In this document: positions 13,801-26,374 of the stretch, in pieces | Layout: the number at the start of each line of letters is the position of its first letter | Position numbering within the stretch: the stretch's first letter is position 1 | Assembly: GCA_029224185.1 (NCBI GenBank) | Contig: CM055188.1 | Coordinates: forward strand, 6,015,001-6,079,000 | Source of the DNA: Karalla daura | Taxonomy: Eukaryota > Chordata > Actinopteri > Chaetodontiformes > Leiognathidae | Length of the DNA: 64,000 bases | Direction of reading: 5' to 3' | Made by a program: the position numbers and the translations under genes | The notes under the pieces: model-generated | What the model was told of the DNA's origin: nothing | Databases searched by the model: none | The model's input: the letters and a program-made list of their open reading frames with translations, nothing else

Positions 13801-16800
13801 CTTTTAAACTTTTAGATACTCAATATGAAGTGCTCAGTGAAATAAGCCAGAATCAGGGTTTGGCTACAGTGGAACCATTTGTCAGTTAACTAGTTAGTTT
13901 AATTAATTATGTTCAATATATTGTTGTTGGTCTTATCATGGGATTTATTACCAATTGGGAAATGTAGAACACAAACTTATCCATTAAATATCTCAGTATC
14001 TGTATTATAGGATATCTCTGAATCTTAGTAACTAAGCAAATGCAAGTTTGAAAATTATCAAAATTATAGATTATCAAATCAGAGTGAAGTCATGAAAAAA
14101 ACAAACTTTTCAGACAGATGGCAGAAACAGACAAAAGTTTGCTCCACCTCAGTCTAAGACCTTAAACTGTTTCTGTATTTCTGGGTGCTGGCCCACCATG
14201 CAGGGTAGACTACTAAATCACCCACTAACTCTAGCACTTCAGAGGTAAGAGTTTCACTTTGAGTTTAATGGATAATTCTGAGACTGAATCTGATTCTGAG
14301 ATCTGAGATTCTTCTATCGCATTAAGCATCACTGACCTGAAGCTGTACTTTTTCCTAGGAGAAACCATGAAGCATGAGAGAAAGAAAAAAGTGGGAGAAA
14401 GAGAGAGGAAGGGAGAAAAAGAGGGAGAGATAGCAGACACAGGAGACACATCAAACGCAGCAAGGAGAGACAACAAACCAAGCAGCACAGCAAATAGATA
14501 GCAGGAGCCAATTGTGTTATAGGACTATACAGAGGTATCGATTGAAGCTACACTGGTTCTTCATTTTGAAACTTCTTTAAAGGGGACACATTGTGCATAT
14601 TTTACTGCTTTCTGCTTCTCATTGTTACAGTTTTCAGCACTTACAGAATAAATCTGTCTAAACTTTAACTGCTTAGTTGATTAGCTTGCTCAGTGGAGAA
14701 TTCCTCATAGGCAGACGAGGTTTCCCAGTCGCTCCCTGCATCGGTTCTTGTTTACCTTGCTGGGCTGCAGAACTCGGCAGCATGCGTGTCTTTTGTCCTT
14801 GGGTATATCGGCGCTTTATTGTCCCCGGTCCAGAGCAAAGAGAAGAATTATTTGAGAATATGATTTATCAATAACACGACTACATGTGTGTCTCTCTCTC
14901 ACATGCAGCTAAGAGACAGAGGAGAGGGGGGAGAGAGAGAGTTGCAGTCGAAGTGTTATGATCTTTTGTCTTGTTTCTTTGGTGTGGAAGCAGGGATGGG
15001 ATGCCAGTTGGGGGCAGTTAAACGTCAGGTTTTGCATAGATCTCACAGGGATCTCGTTATCATGCGTTCAGGGAGACTGAAAAGCATGAGAAATCTTGTT
15101 GATGGGTTACGGTTGGACCCCTACAGCTCGTGTTATGCAACTTTGCAGAGGTTCACCATGGACATATGATATTATAACACTGTAAGGATGGTCTGAAAGA
15201 TGGAACAGCAGAATATGTCCCCTTTAACATGAAGTTTCACTTTCAATTTCGGCTAAATAATTCTGTAAAATAAAGTTAAGGAAATCTGTTTCATTCAACC
15301 ACGTGGATTTTCTTTTAATAGACAGCATGTAGATATTGGTTGGAGGTGCAGACATGAGAAGCATGTCATTTTCAAGTATTAAATACTCATGCATGAATTA
15401 ATTATAATTTTAGCCGTACTGTGCAGTCTGAGTAGAAATAAAACAGACAGGACTCATGGTAGAATGTTACAGAGAAAGAAAGGCGATGATTTTTAACACC
15501 AGGTTGAGAAATGTGCATGCAGTGTTTTTGCTTGGCGAAAGCAACTTGTACAGACAACATGTTTCATCTACTTTCAAAACCAATCTGTTCCAATGACAGT
15601 AGAGAAGCTGGGACACTGTAAATCACAAATAAAAAAAATGTGATCATATGCCAATATCAAGTTGATGTCAGTAAATGGAACACTTGACTAAATTTGCTTA
15701 AATGATTTTTGAAAACATTTGCTTATTCTCAATTCAATCCCAACAAGCACTGGGGCAGAAGGCACTAAAGAGAAAGCAGGAAAGTGATGTTATATACTAA
15801 AAACAGCTGTTTGGTTCATTGGTGACAGGTGATCATGTCAGAAATTGAGTTAAAAAAAAGAGAATCCTGGAGAGAGTAAGAGCAAGGTTGAGTGTAAATG
15901 ATGTTACACATTATCTCAGATTCATTTGTAGACTTAAATGTGACTACGTTCAGTTTTTATTCAGGATTTACAAAATGTATCATTGTACATTTCTGGAACA
16001 TGGGATCTTAATCATGCCACACCCCAGCCAGACTTCATTCTGTGAATAAGTCCTGCAAAAAATAATCTTTTTTAGATGTAGTTCTGGCAATTGATGCTTC
16101 TCTACCAGTATCATAAAAAGGAAGATGATGATGATGAGTAAGCCAAGAAGAACAGAATGCAGATCAAGGTTCTGCTCCATTTTAGTCAACAGATGGAAAG
16201 GAAGGAGATAGTTGAGACACATTTAAGCACACTCACAAATTCATGTGCTGCAAACCTGTTTGGATTTTTGTGTCGTTTGGGGAGAGAAGAGGCAATGAAT
16301 GCTGGTTCTTACATGTTGTTGACTATCTGTAGCCTGTCTCCTTTCCTAAAGGTCAGATCAGATTGTGTCCGTGACTCATAGTCATACAGTGCCACAAATG
16401 TAGTGACACCTCCTGCAACAAATGACACACATACATGCATTTAGGGAACAATGGAGTAAAAAACAAAGGAACTTCCTCCTACCACCCATTCATGTTCACT
16501 TCTATAATCTAACTTTTATGATGTAGCTCCAGTCTTTCTTTATCATTTATTCCATACACTAAAAAGCTATAAATCCTAAACGCACTTTTGAACCTGCTTC
16601 AAATTTGTTGTATGTACTTCAAACAAATGACCATTGCCAAATATAAAATACTGACATTCAGACTGCTTGTGGGTGTTTGTCTGTTGAGGACAGAGCCATT
16701 ATTCTAAAGGGCCTTCCAGCCCCTCTCTTTAATGAACCTGTGATCTCAACGTGACAACCCTCTAGACAACATAAATTGGCTCATTAGATGCAACAGAGGA

Positions 16801-17614
16801 GGCAGGTGCCAGAGCAGACACCAGCAGCCCTCCGCTCACTGGATGGAGTACGACTCACCCAACCATCTGGACAATCTTGAAGCATTATGGGTTAATATCA
16901 AGTGAAATCTGGACAGTGTGTTATGGTGAGTTTCAAAGTCAAAAAGGTGGTTTTACATTAGTTTGGCAGCTGATAATTCATGAAACAAACTCTCTTCTTC
17001 TATGAAAGAAAACATTTTTTGTGTAACTGATTCACACAGAGTCATAGTTTTCCCCCCAAGAACAAGGAATCATGATCTTTTTTTGGGAGGAGCATATATT
17101 TGACTTCTTGCTTGGGGTTAGATGAGTGGCTTGATAGCTCTCATCTGTGTGTTCAGTATGAAGTTGGAAACAAGGAAATGTTAACTTAGCTGAGCACAAA
17201 CAAAAGAAACTAGGAAAGCAGGTTAAGATACATACGCATACAAACAGCAATGTTGGTATTCAGCAATGTGGGCAGACCTGTTAATAAACAGTGTCTTGAA
17301 TAAAAATAAAACATTTTATCCTGTGGTAAGAGTTGCCTACCTGACCAGGGTCCTCTCTGTGGTGAGGTGATGGTGCTGGTGTGGTCCACCCCTCCGAAGA
17401 GAGCAAGCTCAGGAGTGTTTGTGGGAGCATGCTGGTGCTGCCCTGGGTGCCCCCGCCTGCCTGTTCCCACGGCAGGGCTCCTGTTGGGAGTCTGGGTCTG
17501 TTGGGCAGGGCCTAGGTGGTGGAAGTGCCCGCTGTCGGAGCCTGTGCCAATGGTTCCATCCAGGCTCATGGAGCGCTGGCCCGGCTCTTTGGGCTTGCTC
17601 TTAACTGCCCCCAT
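7868..17614 (-). CDS. src: Src proto-oncogene, non-receptor tyrosine kinase (11 coding exons)
   Basis: Exons on the minus strand, in order: 17341-17614, 16313-16412, 13059-13157, 12725-12828, 10769-10918, 10516-10671, 9682-9861, 9340-9416, 9063-9216, 8815-8946, 7868-8076. They join in phase to 544 codons (human SRC is 536). Residues seen: Gly2 for myristoylation followed by a basic SKPKEPGQR run; a unique region ending ITSPQR; SH3 about 93-151 (ALYDYES); SH2 about 159-256, with phosphotyrosine-binding Arg186 in FLVRES; kinase about 278-531, with Lys306 in VAIK, catalytic HRDLRAAN (Asp397), DFG at 415-417 and activation-loop Tyr427 (DNEYTARQG). The tail ends STEPQYQPGENL, so Tyr538 is the Csk-type inhibitory site. 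The TSTEP tail and the adjacent manbal favour src over fyn or yes1. The start codon lies just after a CTCTTCCCAAG acceptor. All key residues are present, so the gene looks functional. Confidence 0.97.
8395..8505 (+). repeat. LTR fragment related to the LTR at 1993-2342
   Basis: The segment shares GAAGCAATCCTCTG, AATAAACACTTG and GTTCCAGTCTTGC with the 3' end of the LTR at 2211-2315. It lies in src intron 10. No pol sequence adjoins it, so it is a solo or truncated LTR. Confidence 0.65.
9970..10460. repeat. Possible dispersed fish repeat in src intron 6
   Basis: A run like GCCTGTTAGCTTGGTTTAGCG recalls a motif common in interspersed repeats of fish genomes. No terminal repeats or target duplications could be defined. 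The call rests on memory of the motif and is weak. Confidence 0.25.
13160..13245 (+). repeat. GA-rich low-complexity tract next to src exon 3
   Basis: The run is (GA)n with interruptions and ends in an uninterrupted stretch at about 13215-13235. It begins within a few bases of the src exon 3 acceptor. On the transcribed strand it is a CT-rich run, which would act as a very long polypyrimidine tract. Confidence 0.8.
13555..13722 (-). repeat. tRNA-derived SINE-like element
   Basis: Read on the minus strand, the head contains TAGCACAGTGAGTAGG, close to a pol III A box, and GTTCAAATCC, close to a B box, at tRNA-like spacing. The rest is a purine-rich body typical of a repeat common in fish (GGGGATGACACAGCAAATG on the plus strand). 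It sits in src intron 2. No intact cloverleaf is present, so it is not a working tRNA gene. Confidence 0.55.
14581..15223. mobile_element. Non-autonomous TIR transposon with TTAA target duplication (piggyBac/Kolobok-type MITE)
   Basis: The element starts AGGGGACACATTGTGC and its other end, read in reverse, starts AGGGGACATATTCTGC, so 14 of 16 terminal bases match. TTAA flanks it on both sides (14577-14580 and 15224-15227). It is 643 bp long and holds no transposase. It lies in the large src intron between the two SH3 exons. A truncated relative is at 3518-3595. The TTAA duplication points to piggyBac or Kolobok; the two cannot be separated from the ends alone. Confidence 0.75.
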
Positions 17615-19479
17615 GTGCGGACTTGGGAAGAGAGCCAGTGATGAGTCAGGATGCAGCAATTTGAGTGCCATGAGGGAATTCCAATTACTTTTTATATGTC
17701 CAATAGATGCTAAAATTATCAGTTGGTTTCAAGAATGAATTAATCAATTGGAAATAATTTCATTTTCAAGAAAAGCATGTATGGCTTAACCTACTCCAGT
17801 GTCAGTATTTGCTGCCTCCTTCAGTTTTATAGCACTCAAAATCTAAAATCTCTGGAAAGGAAGACGATGGGCGAAACAAACAAGACATGTAAAGACATTA
17901 GCTTGGACAAGCATTTTCATCTGCACTCAGGTCTACTTTGAGGCTGGCAACACTACTGTGGATGTCTTCCTACTTTCAAAAGTAATGTTAACATTTAAAT
18001 CAAATCTGACTCCACAAGAAAACACAACAAACCAGGGTGTTTTACATTAACATTCAATAAAATCCTTCTGGGTGCCCAGGCTGAAATTCAGCATTTTAAT
18101 CCATGCTGCCAGAAGATGAACTCAGTTCATTCAAGAGCAGAAATGGACCCCCATTTAATATCCTTTCATTTGCCTTTCTCAAACACAAATTCCTCCTAGC
18201 TTCACATTCATCTTTTGCTCTCCAAATCCTCCACTGAGAATTCCTGGTGCTGCTTCAGGTTGCATTTGGACAGTTTGGCAAGCAAATATTCTCCAAACAT
18301 GACAACTTGAAATAGTCCACAAATTCATTCAAGGCCATTCCCACCTAATAATTCAATCTGCTCTGAATCAATAATCATCTATATGAAAAGCAAAGCTCCA
18401 GACAAAGGCAGCAGTGTACTGTTATGAAACCAAGTGCTTGGTTACAGGTTAATGAACTTCGTCAGACAGTTATACCTTCACAAGTAATTATTCCATCACT
18501 TGTCCTTTCTACCCTGGCGGCTAATAGATTAACAAATACAACCAGATCATGCTGTCACCATGACTGCAGACAAAGACAAACATGTACATGCAGTCAACGC
18601 ACCCATAGAAAGTTGTTCACGCACATGAATCCGATTCACCCCCGAGTCTCTGGAGAGTGACTCATGGCAAGTTTAGTTATTTCAGGCCAGCATAAACAGA
18701 GACAGTCACACGCATATGAAACTGTCTTCTTCCTTTGTGAATAAAGGCAGTCTCACTTCAAGACTGAGTGCATGCAGCATGGGTCGGTTTATGTGCAGGA
18801 GCAGCTGTTTGTTAGTCTCTCTGAAACAAGTCTTTATCTCAGTAAAAGGCTCAGTCTCACAGTAGGCTAGTAGAAGATTTTTGGAGAGCACACACACAAC
18901 CTCCACCTGCCCTAAAAAACACAACATAGAACAAAAGACTCAGAGGTCAACAGTAATACTGTGGCCAGCGTTGTTAGTGGTGATAGTGTGTGGGGGGAGT
19001 TTCTCTCTCTGTTGTTCAGAGAGAGAAATATCTTCCAGCCTCATTTCTATTAGAAACATGAGCACTGTCAAACTGAACATGGAGTTAACATTCATGCCAG
19101 GTGAGGAGGCTACGGAGCAAAAGAAGCAGGACCAACCAGTGTTGGTTTCTGCAGGAAACCTTTCTAAGCTTCTGCTGTTTAACTGCTGTAGCTTACTCTC
19201 CAAGCATTAATGCTTACTTCAGTATTACTGGTGACTATTTTCAGAGGCTGGGAGGGTGGTATAGTGCTGCTTCCTGCTTGCTTCTCATCTTGTCTTAAAT
19301 GCAGCTGCTGTATAAAAAAAACAACCAAAAAAAACCCAGCTTTGTCTGTATGACAGGACAGACTGCACTGAGGCCCATGAAGGTATTGACCCGCTCTCCT
19401 ATACCAGTGATTGGCTAGATATTGCTTTCGATCATTGGAATGGTTGAGTTGTCAGTAGCAGGATGAGTCAGGCATGATA

Positions 19480-19985
19480 GATGGCTACTTCGTGGGAAGC
19501 CTGGCCAGAGTGACGGATTCTGGGAGGCAGACTCAGATGACAAGTATCCAGTTTATCAAAAAATAAATTTATTTTAGAAAAAGAGTCCAAAAAATGCAGT
19601 GCAACAAAACTTTCAAACAAAAGGAATAAACACAAAGTATCAAAGGAACACAAAACAGTTAACGCAGCTTAACTGAAAGGAAGAAAGAAAAACTTAAACT
19701 CAACTTAACTCTGCATTGCACTCTTCTGCACTCCTGGAGTCCACCGTCTCTGGCACCACCCTTGCCACTCTCTCTAAAAACCTCCCTTCTTACTGCCTGT
19801 TTAAATACTCAATCCCCTTGGACTCACCCAATCAACAGGGGTCACACTCCCTTCCTCCTCAAACAGATAAGCAACTCACTTAATACCATGCATCTGATCA
19901 CCCACTGACAAGTTCACTTATCCTGACACACACACATTTGTTGTCACACTCAACCGATAATATCCCACCTTGACATTTTCCATTT
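19480..19985 (-). repeat. Possible solo LTR or other dispersed repeat
   Basis: Read on the minus strand there is a TATTTAA box (near 19800), a C-rich stretch, then AATAAA-type signals near 19563, an order typical of an LTR. Termini and target duplications could not be defined. No pol sequence adjoins it. Another class of repeat is possible. Confidence 0.3.
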
Positions 19986-21785
19986 TACACTATATTCGTA
20001 AAGATGCTGGAAGAGATGCTACGAGCAGCAGGTAGAGAAAATAAAGTGTTGGGCCACATGGGTTGCTGTAGTGAGACGCAAGGATACCACTGTGGACAAG
20101 ATATCTCTCTGCGTTTGCTCCTGCCATTTTCACAAAGGTAAGATGTTGGTGTATATACAATAACATTATGTACTGGCTAACTGTCTCTATTAGTTACTGA
20201 AGTCAATGTTATATCCTTTTCGTAAGTGCTTTGCTAACATTTAGCAAATGCTAACCAGTGAACACGGGCCGAGGGAGTGCACCATAAACTGGTGAAAATG
20301 CTACTAGCATATGTGATACTGCACACTACTGGTACAACAGGGTGTCTGCAGGGTATGAACTGTACTACTGTACTGTTCCAAGTTTCCCAATTCAAATATA
20401 AATAATCATGAGGCCAGGGACCTGACCTCTAACACAATTTCACAGTATTGTGGCTTTTCCATTGACCAGGAGTGTGGGACTGTGGCAGAAGCTGGAACTG
20501 ACAGTGACTGCAATGAGAACCGGTGCCTGAACAGTGGGCAGTCAGGATGGGAGAAAGGAATGGTGGAGAGAAAATGAGTGGGGGCTAAAGGTGACAGATG
20601 CTTTATTTTCACATTTTCCCAGGACACAAATCAAATCAGAGGAAACTCTTGCTGCCTAGTTTTACCTACTTTCAAAGGACTTTACTTTTGCAGTTAACTC
20701 AGAACCACAATGGAGTTCAAGAGATCCCTTTAATTTCTGCAGCCCAATTATCACTGAGCTATGGTTTTCGCACAGTCACAGTGTTGATTGCGTTTTTCAA
20801 AATCTATAAAGCTTTCTTTGTACATCATGTGGATGCTAGGTGCAAGAGGGGAATACTGTAGAGGAAGAAGGAAGAGGGTTTTGATGCCTGAAGGGAATGT
20901 CATAAGTGAATGAAGCTGGCAAGTCCAAACATCTTTACTTACACTGCCTCAATGTCAAGGCAGCCAGGAGATTCATCATATCCCTTTTTCAACATTCTTT
21001 GATTGAAGAAAATAATATCACAGAAAGGTGTATGACAATCTCAACGCTGACTCCAATTTTCATGGAAGCAGTTTTTCGCTGCTGTGACAATTCCTTCAGT
21101 CCTTCACTCAACACTAAAATATCTTAGGAGCTTTCGTATGGAGAGCATTTTCACATTTGCATGATCATCAGGACAAATTGAAGTTACTTTGATGATCCAG
21201 TGCAGACATTCCTGACCCCTGCCTTCTTAATAGCTAATGAGGAATACTAGCATGAAAGAAAATTTTAATCAACATATGATGAAGCACCATGGGCTAATGT
21301 TTGGATTTGGTACTCTTCATGGTGAAGTTAGGATTAGCATATTGGACTTCTGAATCACGCTGAGAATATGCACAGAAGCCACACATTCCTGGTCAAGCAG
21401 ATGAGCATGTTTGGCCCTGAGCTGCCATGCTTTGGCAGCTCAGTTTCAGTATTTGACTGCACCAGTAAAATAATTTCTATTCCTCAAAGCTGTTTGTTTA
21501 CCAAAAACCAAGCAAAAAGATAGAATAAAGGCCCTCATGCTTTCTAATCATTCAACTTAAGTGCATCTGGCAATGAGGACTAGGCAATATAAAATGAGTA
21601 ATTCAAAGAGGGAGGACAATAGGTAGGGAAGACATGAAAGTTACTACATTAAAGTAACAACATATTAAGTTGGGATGGTGGACACAGGTAGCTGTTGTTT
21701 TTGAACACCTCAGCAGACAAAATAAGACATTTGAAGATATCTTGAATCTCTCAATGGGAGCCTTCACAGGAGGATCTATAAAGTT

Positions 21786-21964
<179 letters not shown>

Positions 21965-22323
21965 TTGAACATCTAGAGATGTTCATATTTCATATACTAA
22001 ATGATTTAAAGGCCTTGGTGGATCATCATGTTGTCTTTTATTTATGATGCTTTTTGTTTATTCTTTTCTACAGAACATTGATCCCATGCTACAGAGTACT
22101 AGGACCACATTGAGGGGGAAAGGGGGAAGTCATTTAACGTCAGTTAAACTGTTCAGTTTAATAAACATTTAACAACTAGTCTACATCAATCTTACCTGCT
22201 CACCTTTTCTCATCTCAACCTACTACATACAAGTTTATCCTCATGATATTATGACTTAATTATGACTTAATTGTTGTAATTTATGACTTGGATTAAACTA
22301 GTAAAAGACTGCTGAAACCACCA

Positions 22324-22339
22324 TATATGTATATGTATG

Positions 22340-22386
<47 letters not shown>

Positions 22387-22387
22387 G

Positions 22388-22424
<37 letters not shown>

Positions 22425-22436
22425 TTATGTATGTAT
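22324..22436 (+). repeat. TA/CA/TATG mixed microsatellite
   Basis: The run is (TATG)n, then (TA)n, then about 14 units of CA, then TATG units again. Confidence 0.95.
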
Positions 22437-22773
22437 CTCAGCCAGTAAAACGGCCTGATGTGCAGTAGAGGTGGGCCAGCACAGCACAATGAGAAAGGCA
22501 AGTCCAGTGTCAAAAACCCTGATGTGGAGCATCCCCATCATTCTTCACAATTTCAGCCAACCTGAATCCATTGCCTTGCGTAAATGAGCTGGAACTTCTC
22601 CAAATTAAAAAACAAATGCTAAGAGATTAAACACATAATTAAAACTCTATTTCCGTGGAATTAAACACCAGTTGTCAGCAAAGCTGCTTTCAAAGAAACA
22701 AGGGGTGGGGTAGAAGCTGCCCACAGAGTAGCAGCTGTCAAGATGGTAACGTTGCTTCAGGGGGAAATGGAAA

Positions 22774-22913
<140 letters not shown>

Positions 22914-23329
22914 CAAGACAATTGAATAAAAACACCAGCAGCCACTGTTGGCAAAACCGATCCACATAAACATGGATTTGTGAATGGGAACGGGGAAGAA
23001 AACACGACAGTACTGCTCAGGCGGTGGGAGGCTCCGGGCTGCTCTCACGGCCTGATGTATCAAAACAGGTGCTGGTACAGCTCCATTTTGGATTTCGATG
23101 GATTCGTGTCTCTTGTTTTCTTCCCTGTGCCCTGGTTTGACAGCATCTATGTCTAGCATGTTTGTATATAATTACCGCAAGCCGAAAATTTCACACAAAC
23201 ATGGTTCGCATGTTCATCGCTGTGTTAGTGAGCAGAGACGGAGTGGCGCTCGGTGAATGGCCTGAACAATGAAACACACTAGTCTATATAGAACACGAGT
23301 GATGTAAAATAATAATAAATGGGCTAGTG

Positions 23330-23990
23330 ACGCGGTAAAAGCTCAGGATACGACCGTGGACATCCAAATTCCCTCGCGTTAGTGAATAAAAGCCTCACGC
23401 GTCAAAACTCACCTTTGACGCGTCTTGAGATTGAGCCCCAGCAGCCAGAGACGCTCAGCAGCAACCTTGTCAGACTGCCTTCATTAGACAGGAGCTCAGA
23501 GCTGGGGGACAGGAGCTGTGAAGATCTCCGGACAGCCACGAATCCCATCTAGAGAATTTCTGCAGAGGTGGGGAGAGGCGAGGTCATGCCGAGGACTGTC
23601 TCAGAGGAGACCGCGACTAGACGGACCCGGAGCTGTTCGGCTGGCCAGAAGAGACGGAGGAGACATGAGAAAAGACAGAAGAGCTGTGTGGATGAGACAT
23701 GCCTTGTGGCTGAGTGGGAGGCACAGGGAAGAGCGCATCACTGACGAAGCAGGAGAGCGCAAATCTGTTACGTTTTTCACGTAGCGACAGGGCAGTCATT
23801 AGGATTCACGTCGACTTGCGTAACTCGGTGGATACACCGAGGCGGGCGCAGCTACAGCTCCCCCGCTTGGCTTCAGTAAAGTCAGTGTAATCACGACTGA
23901 GAGGCTTTGTTGAGACATGAAGGTTCAGGGCTGCCTCCATGGCTGCACCATCAACTGCTCAAACAGGCGTGCGCGCGCGCACACGTGGAG
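23330..23990 (-). promoter_or_regulatory. src: Proposed src promoter and non-coding first exon (CpG-rich)
   Basis: CpG is much denser here than in the flanking AT-rich DNA (ACGCGTC, GACGCGTC, GCGTGCGCGCGCGC and others). On the minus strand a strong splice donor, CAAAG|GTGAGT, lies at 23412-23413, so an exon running from about 23.8 kb down to 23413 could splice to the first src coding exon. The position between manbal and the src coding region fits. This is an inference; an independent CpG-rich region is the alternative. Confidence 0.45.
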
Positions 23991-24836
23991 GCACTCAGGT
24001 CACTACGATTACTCGGTTTCGAAGGTGAAGGAAGTTACTGCAGAGGGTCGCTGCCTGTACTTTATTTAGTCTTAACCAACCTTTTGTCTTGTTGTAAAAT
24101 TAAGGAAATTTAACATTTTGAGTGAGAGGATAAAATGCTCAGGTATACAAGACTGAGTTATAGGCTGCAACTACTTTACCAGGGAACTGCTCATGCAGTT
24201 TTAATTTTTCATTTTCATTCATGTTGATGGCTGGGTGAAATAAATGTATCAGTAGACAGATTAAGGGTTTTAATACATGACATCTTAATTTTTGTTTGAA
24301 GAATGAAACTTTTGTTTTATCACTTTTCATTTCAGACCACTTTAGCATTTATACAATGCAACTACAAAGAGAGAAGCAATTTAAAACTCTTTGTATACTT
24401 TAACACATTTTTCTGGTGCCACAATGTAGTGGCTTTGTGAAGAAATTTCAGTGGATTTTGACCTGAAGATGGAACATGATCGAAACAAATGAACGAAAAT
24501 GAACTTAAACAATAAATAAAAACAGGTAAAGTGAATGGCTACACAGTGTTTTAATGGTTAGTTGTAATTAAAGCAAGATTCAATATAGATTATCAAAACG
24601 CAAATACAAAACTACCTACCAGTTAACAACCATAGCTGTCAGAAATGAGTAAACACCTACTTTCATACTGTCTAGTTTGAATGGAATATCAACATAAATG
24701 TCTTTAAGGACCCGAAAATCAAAGCACATCACTGTCGTCATATTGTCATTGTGCAAGTAATTTCATACATTTGTAATACTAAAACTCACTGATGCACAGA
24801 TACAAAAGCAGGTTAGACACACCACACACACAACAG

Positions 24837-25779
24837 CTATCTCTTCTTTTTGCTCTCTTTCTTTGGTTTCTGCCGAATTGGAGCTGGTGGTCCTTTTGGT
24901 TTCTTCACTTGTTCTGTGGATTTGCTGTCAGTTGACTCAGTTTCATCCTGCATAGGAAACAGAGGAAGCAGCAGCTAACGATGATCTGAACATGCATGTG
25001 GATAATGCTCGATGTGTGCTAAATACACTTTCCATTATGTCTGTCATTCATTATTTTAAGTTTTGCCACTTGTCATTGACAGCAGAAAGCTCAGAATACA
25101 CACAGATGTTTCTTGTCTGAAAGCGGAACACAAACAAAACAAATTCAGACACATTTCAACACTTTTCCTCCTGTCAGCTGTTTTTCAGACTGCAGTGACA
25201 GAATGGTGTGAGAGATGAAATTGCAGCATACTGTAAAGAGAAATCTGCATTAATTGCTTATGCCTATAAATACTCTCCCCTGACAATACTAGAATGCACT
25301 CCATTCTAGTATGGAGATCCGTCAAAGTAGTTGTTGATGGCTCTGCCTTCGTGAACAGTTAAAAATAAGATATTCAGCACTCCATAGCTACTGTCCTGTT
25401 CCTTTGTGTTTCTTCAGAGAATAGTGCAATTACAAATGGAGCAGTAGTATTAATCAACAGTCACAATTGTATTAAAGTAATGAGTGGGGTCATTACTTTT
25501 ACAGCTAATAAATCATGGGTGTATTTAGATTGCTAGAGCTATTGATATATCGTATGGATATCCTCACCAACACTACAATCTTTTTATTTTTGCTTTCCTA
25601 CAGTTTAATTTTTATATTGTACCTACATGTTCATGCCCCTTGGATGTGGGGATTAGGACAGCCAAGATGCAGATGAGCTGGAAGATGGCCCCCAGAAACA
25701 GGCCGTATCGAAGCAGGCTCTCCAGGAAGGTGGGTTCAGGGACCTCAGGCGGGGACAGGTCCAGCTCTGGTCCAGACAT
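24837..25779 (-). CDS. manbal: Manbal, small single-pass membrane protein (mannosidase beta like)
   Basis: Two minus-strand exons, 25627-25779 and 24837-24947, join in phase 0 to 87 codons (human MANBAL has 85). The N-terminus reads MSGPELDLSPPEVPEPTFLE, matching the DLDFSPPEVPEPTFLE signature of the family. A hydrophobic segment at about residues 24-43 (YGLFLGAIFQLICILAVLIP) is a single membrane helix. The C-terminus is very basic and ends KKESKKKR, a possible ER-retention or nuclear-type tail. The start follows CTCCATC. The family has no established biochemical role, and despite the name it is not a mannosidase. Its place directly upstream of src, on the same strand, matches my memory of the human MANBAL-SRC order. 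Donor GTAGGT is used; the alternative G|GTAC donor would run into a stop. Confidence 0.93.
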
Positions 25780-26374
25780 GATGGAGCCGCCAAACTGTCT
25801 GGATCAGCAGGTACAGCTTCCTGTCTGCACAAAAAGCAGGATCGTGATGGGACAGGACCACATCTGAGTCCAGCAGCGTTAGTGAGTCGATGCTCTGTAC
25901 GCTTATGTTTGAGCTTATATATGGACGATGCATGCAATGAGAGATGGTCGAGACAGTTGAAAGGATTCAGGTCAACGTGGCGCACCCGCAGTTTTTCTGA
26001 GTCAGAGATGTTCTGCTGTTTCTAAACGTCAGTGACGCTTACCACAATCGGAGTTATTCCAAATATCGTCGTCTTGGGAAATCGGTAATGCAGCACTTCA
26101 GTGGTTACACTGAGAAGGGAGAACGTTTGTCGAATAGGGGGAGGATGTAAAAAAAAAGACCCTCGGAAGTGACGACAAAGAAACTGCTTCCGGTCAGAGA
26201 ATTTTATTTGTACATGTTGCCCCCTAGCGTTTGTCACAACGCAGTGTCCGCAGTTATTCGCCCATTGTATACGTAGACAAAAGAAAAGAGTAGACGCCGC
26301 ATTGGCTGCCGGGACTCGAGAAATGCGGCCGCCATCTTGAGGAGGTCTCGAGTGAAAACAACCAAAGTGGCAGC
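25780..26374. promoter_or_regulatory. Shared upstream region of manbal (-) and a THAP gene (+)
   Basis: The two start codons face away from each other about 600 bases apart. The THAP-side part (26255-26345) is CpG-rich. It holds GCGGCCGCCATCTTG (26326-26340), which contains a YY1-type CGCCATCTTG motif, and an inverted CCAAT box (ATTGG near 26302). TATA boxes are not obvious. This is the layout of a TATA-less bidirectional promoter. Function is inferred. Confidence 0.5.

Noticed and set aside
17210..17671. Upstream extension of the src first exon to 17671
   Set aside because: The conserved start is the ATG at 17614 followed by Gly2; the upstream frame lies before a splice acceptor and lacks a myristoylation site.
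18881..19210. A 109-codon frame with a hydrophobic stretch
   Set aside because: Overlapping frames of similar length exist on both strands and there is no splice or motif support.
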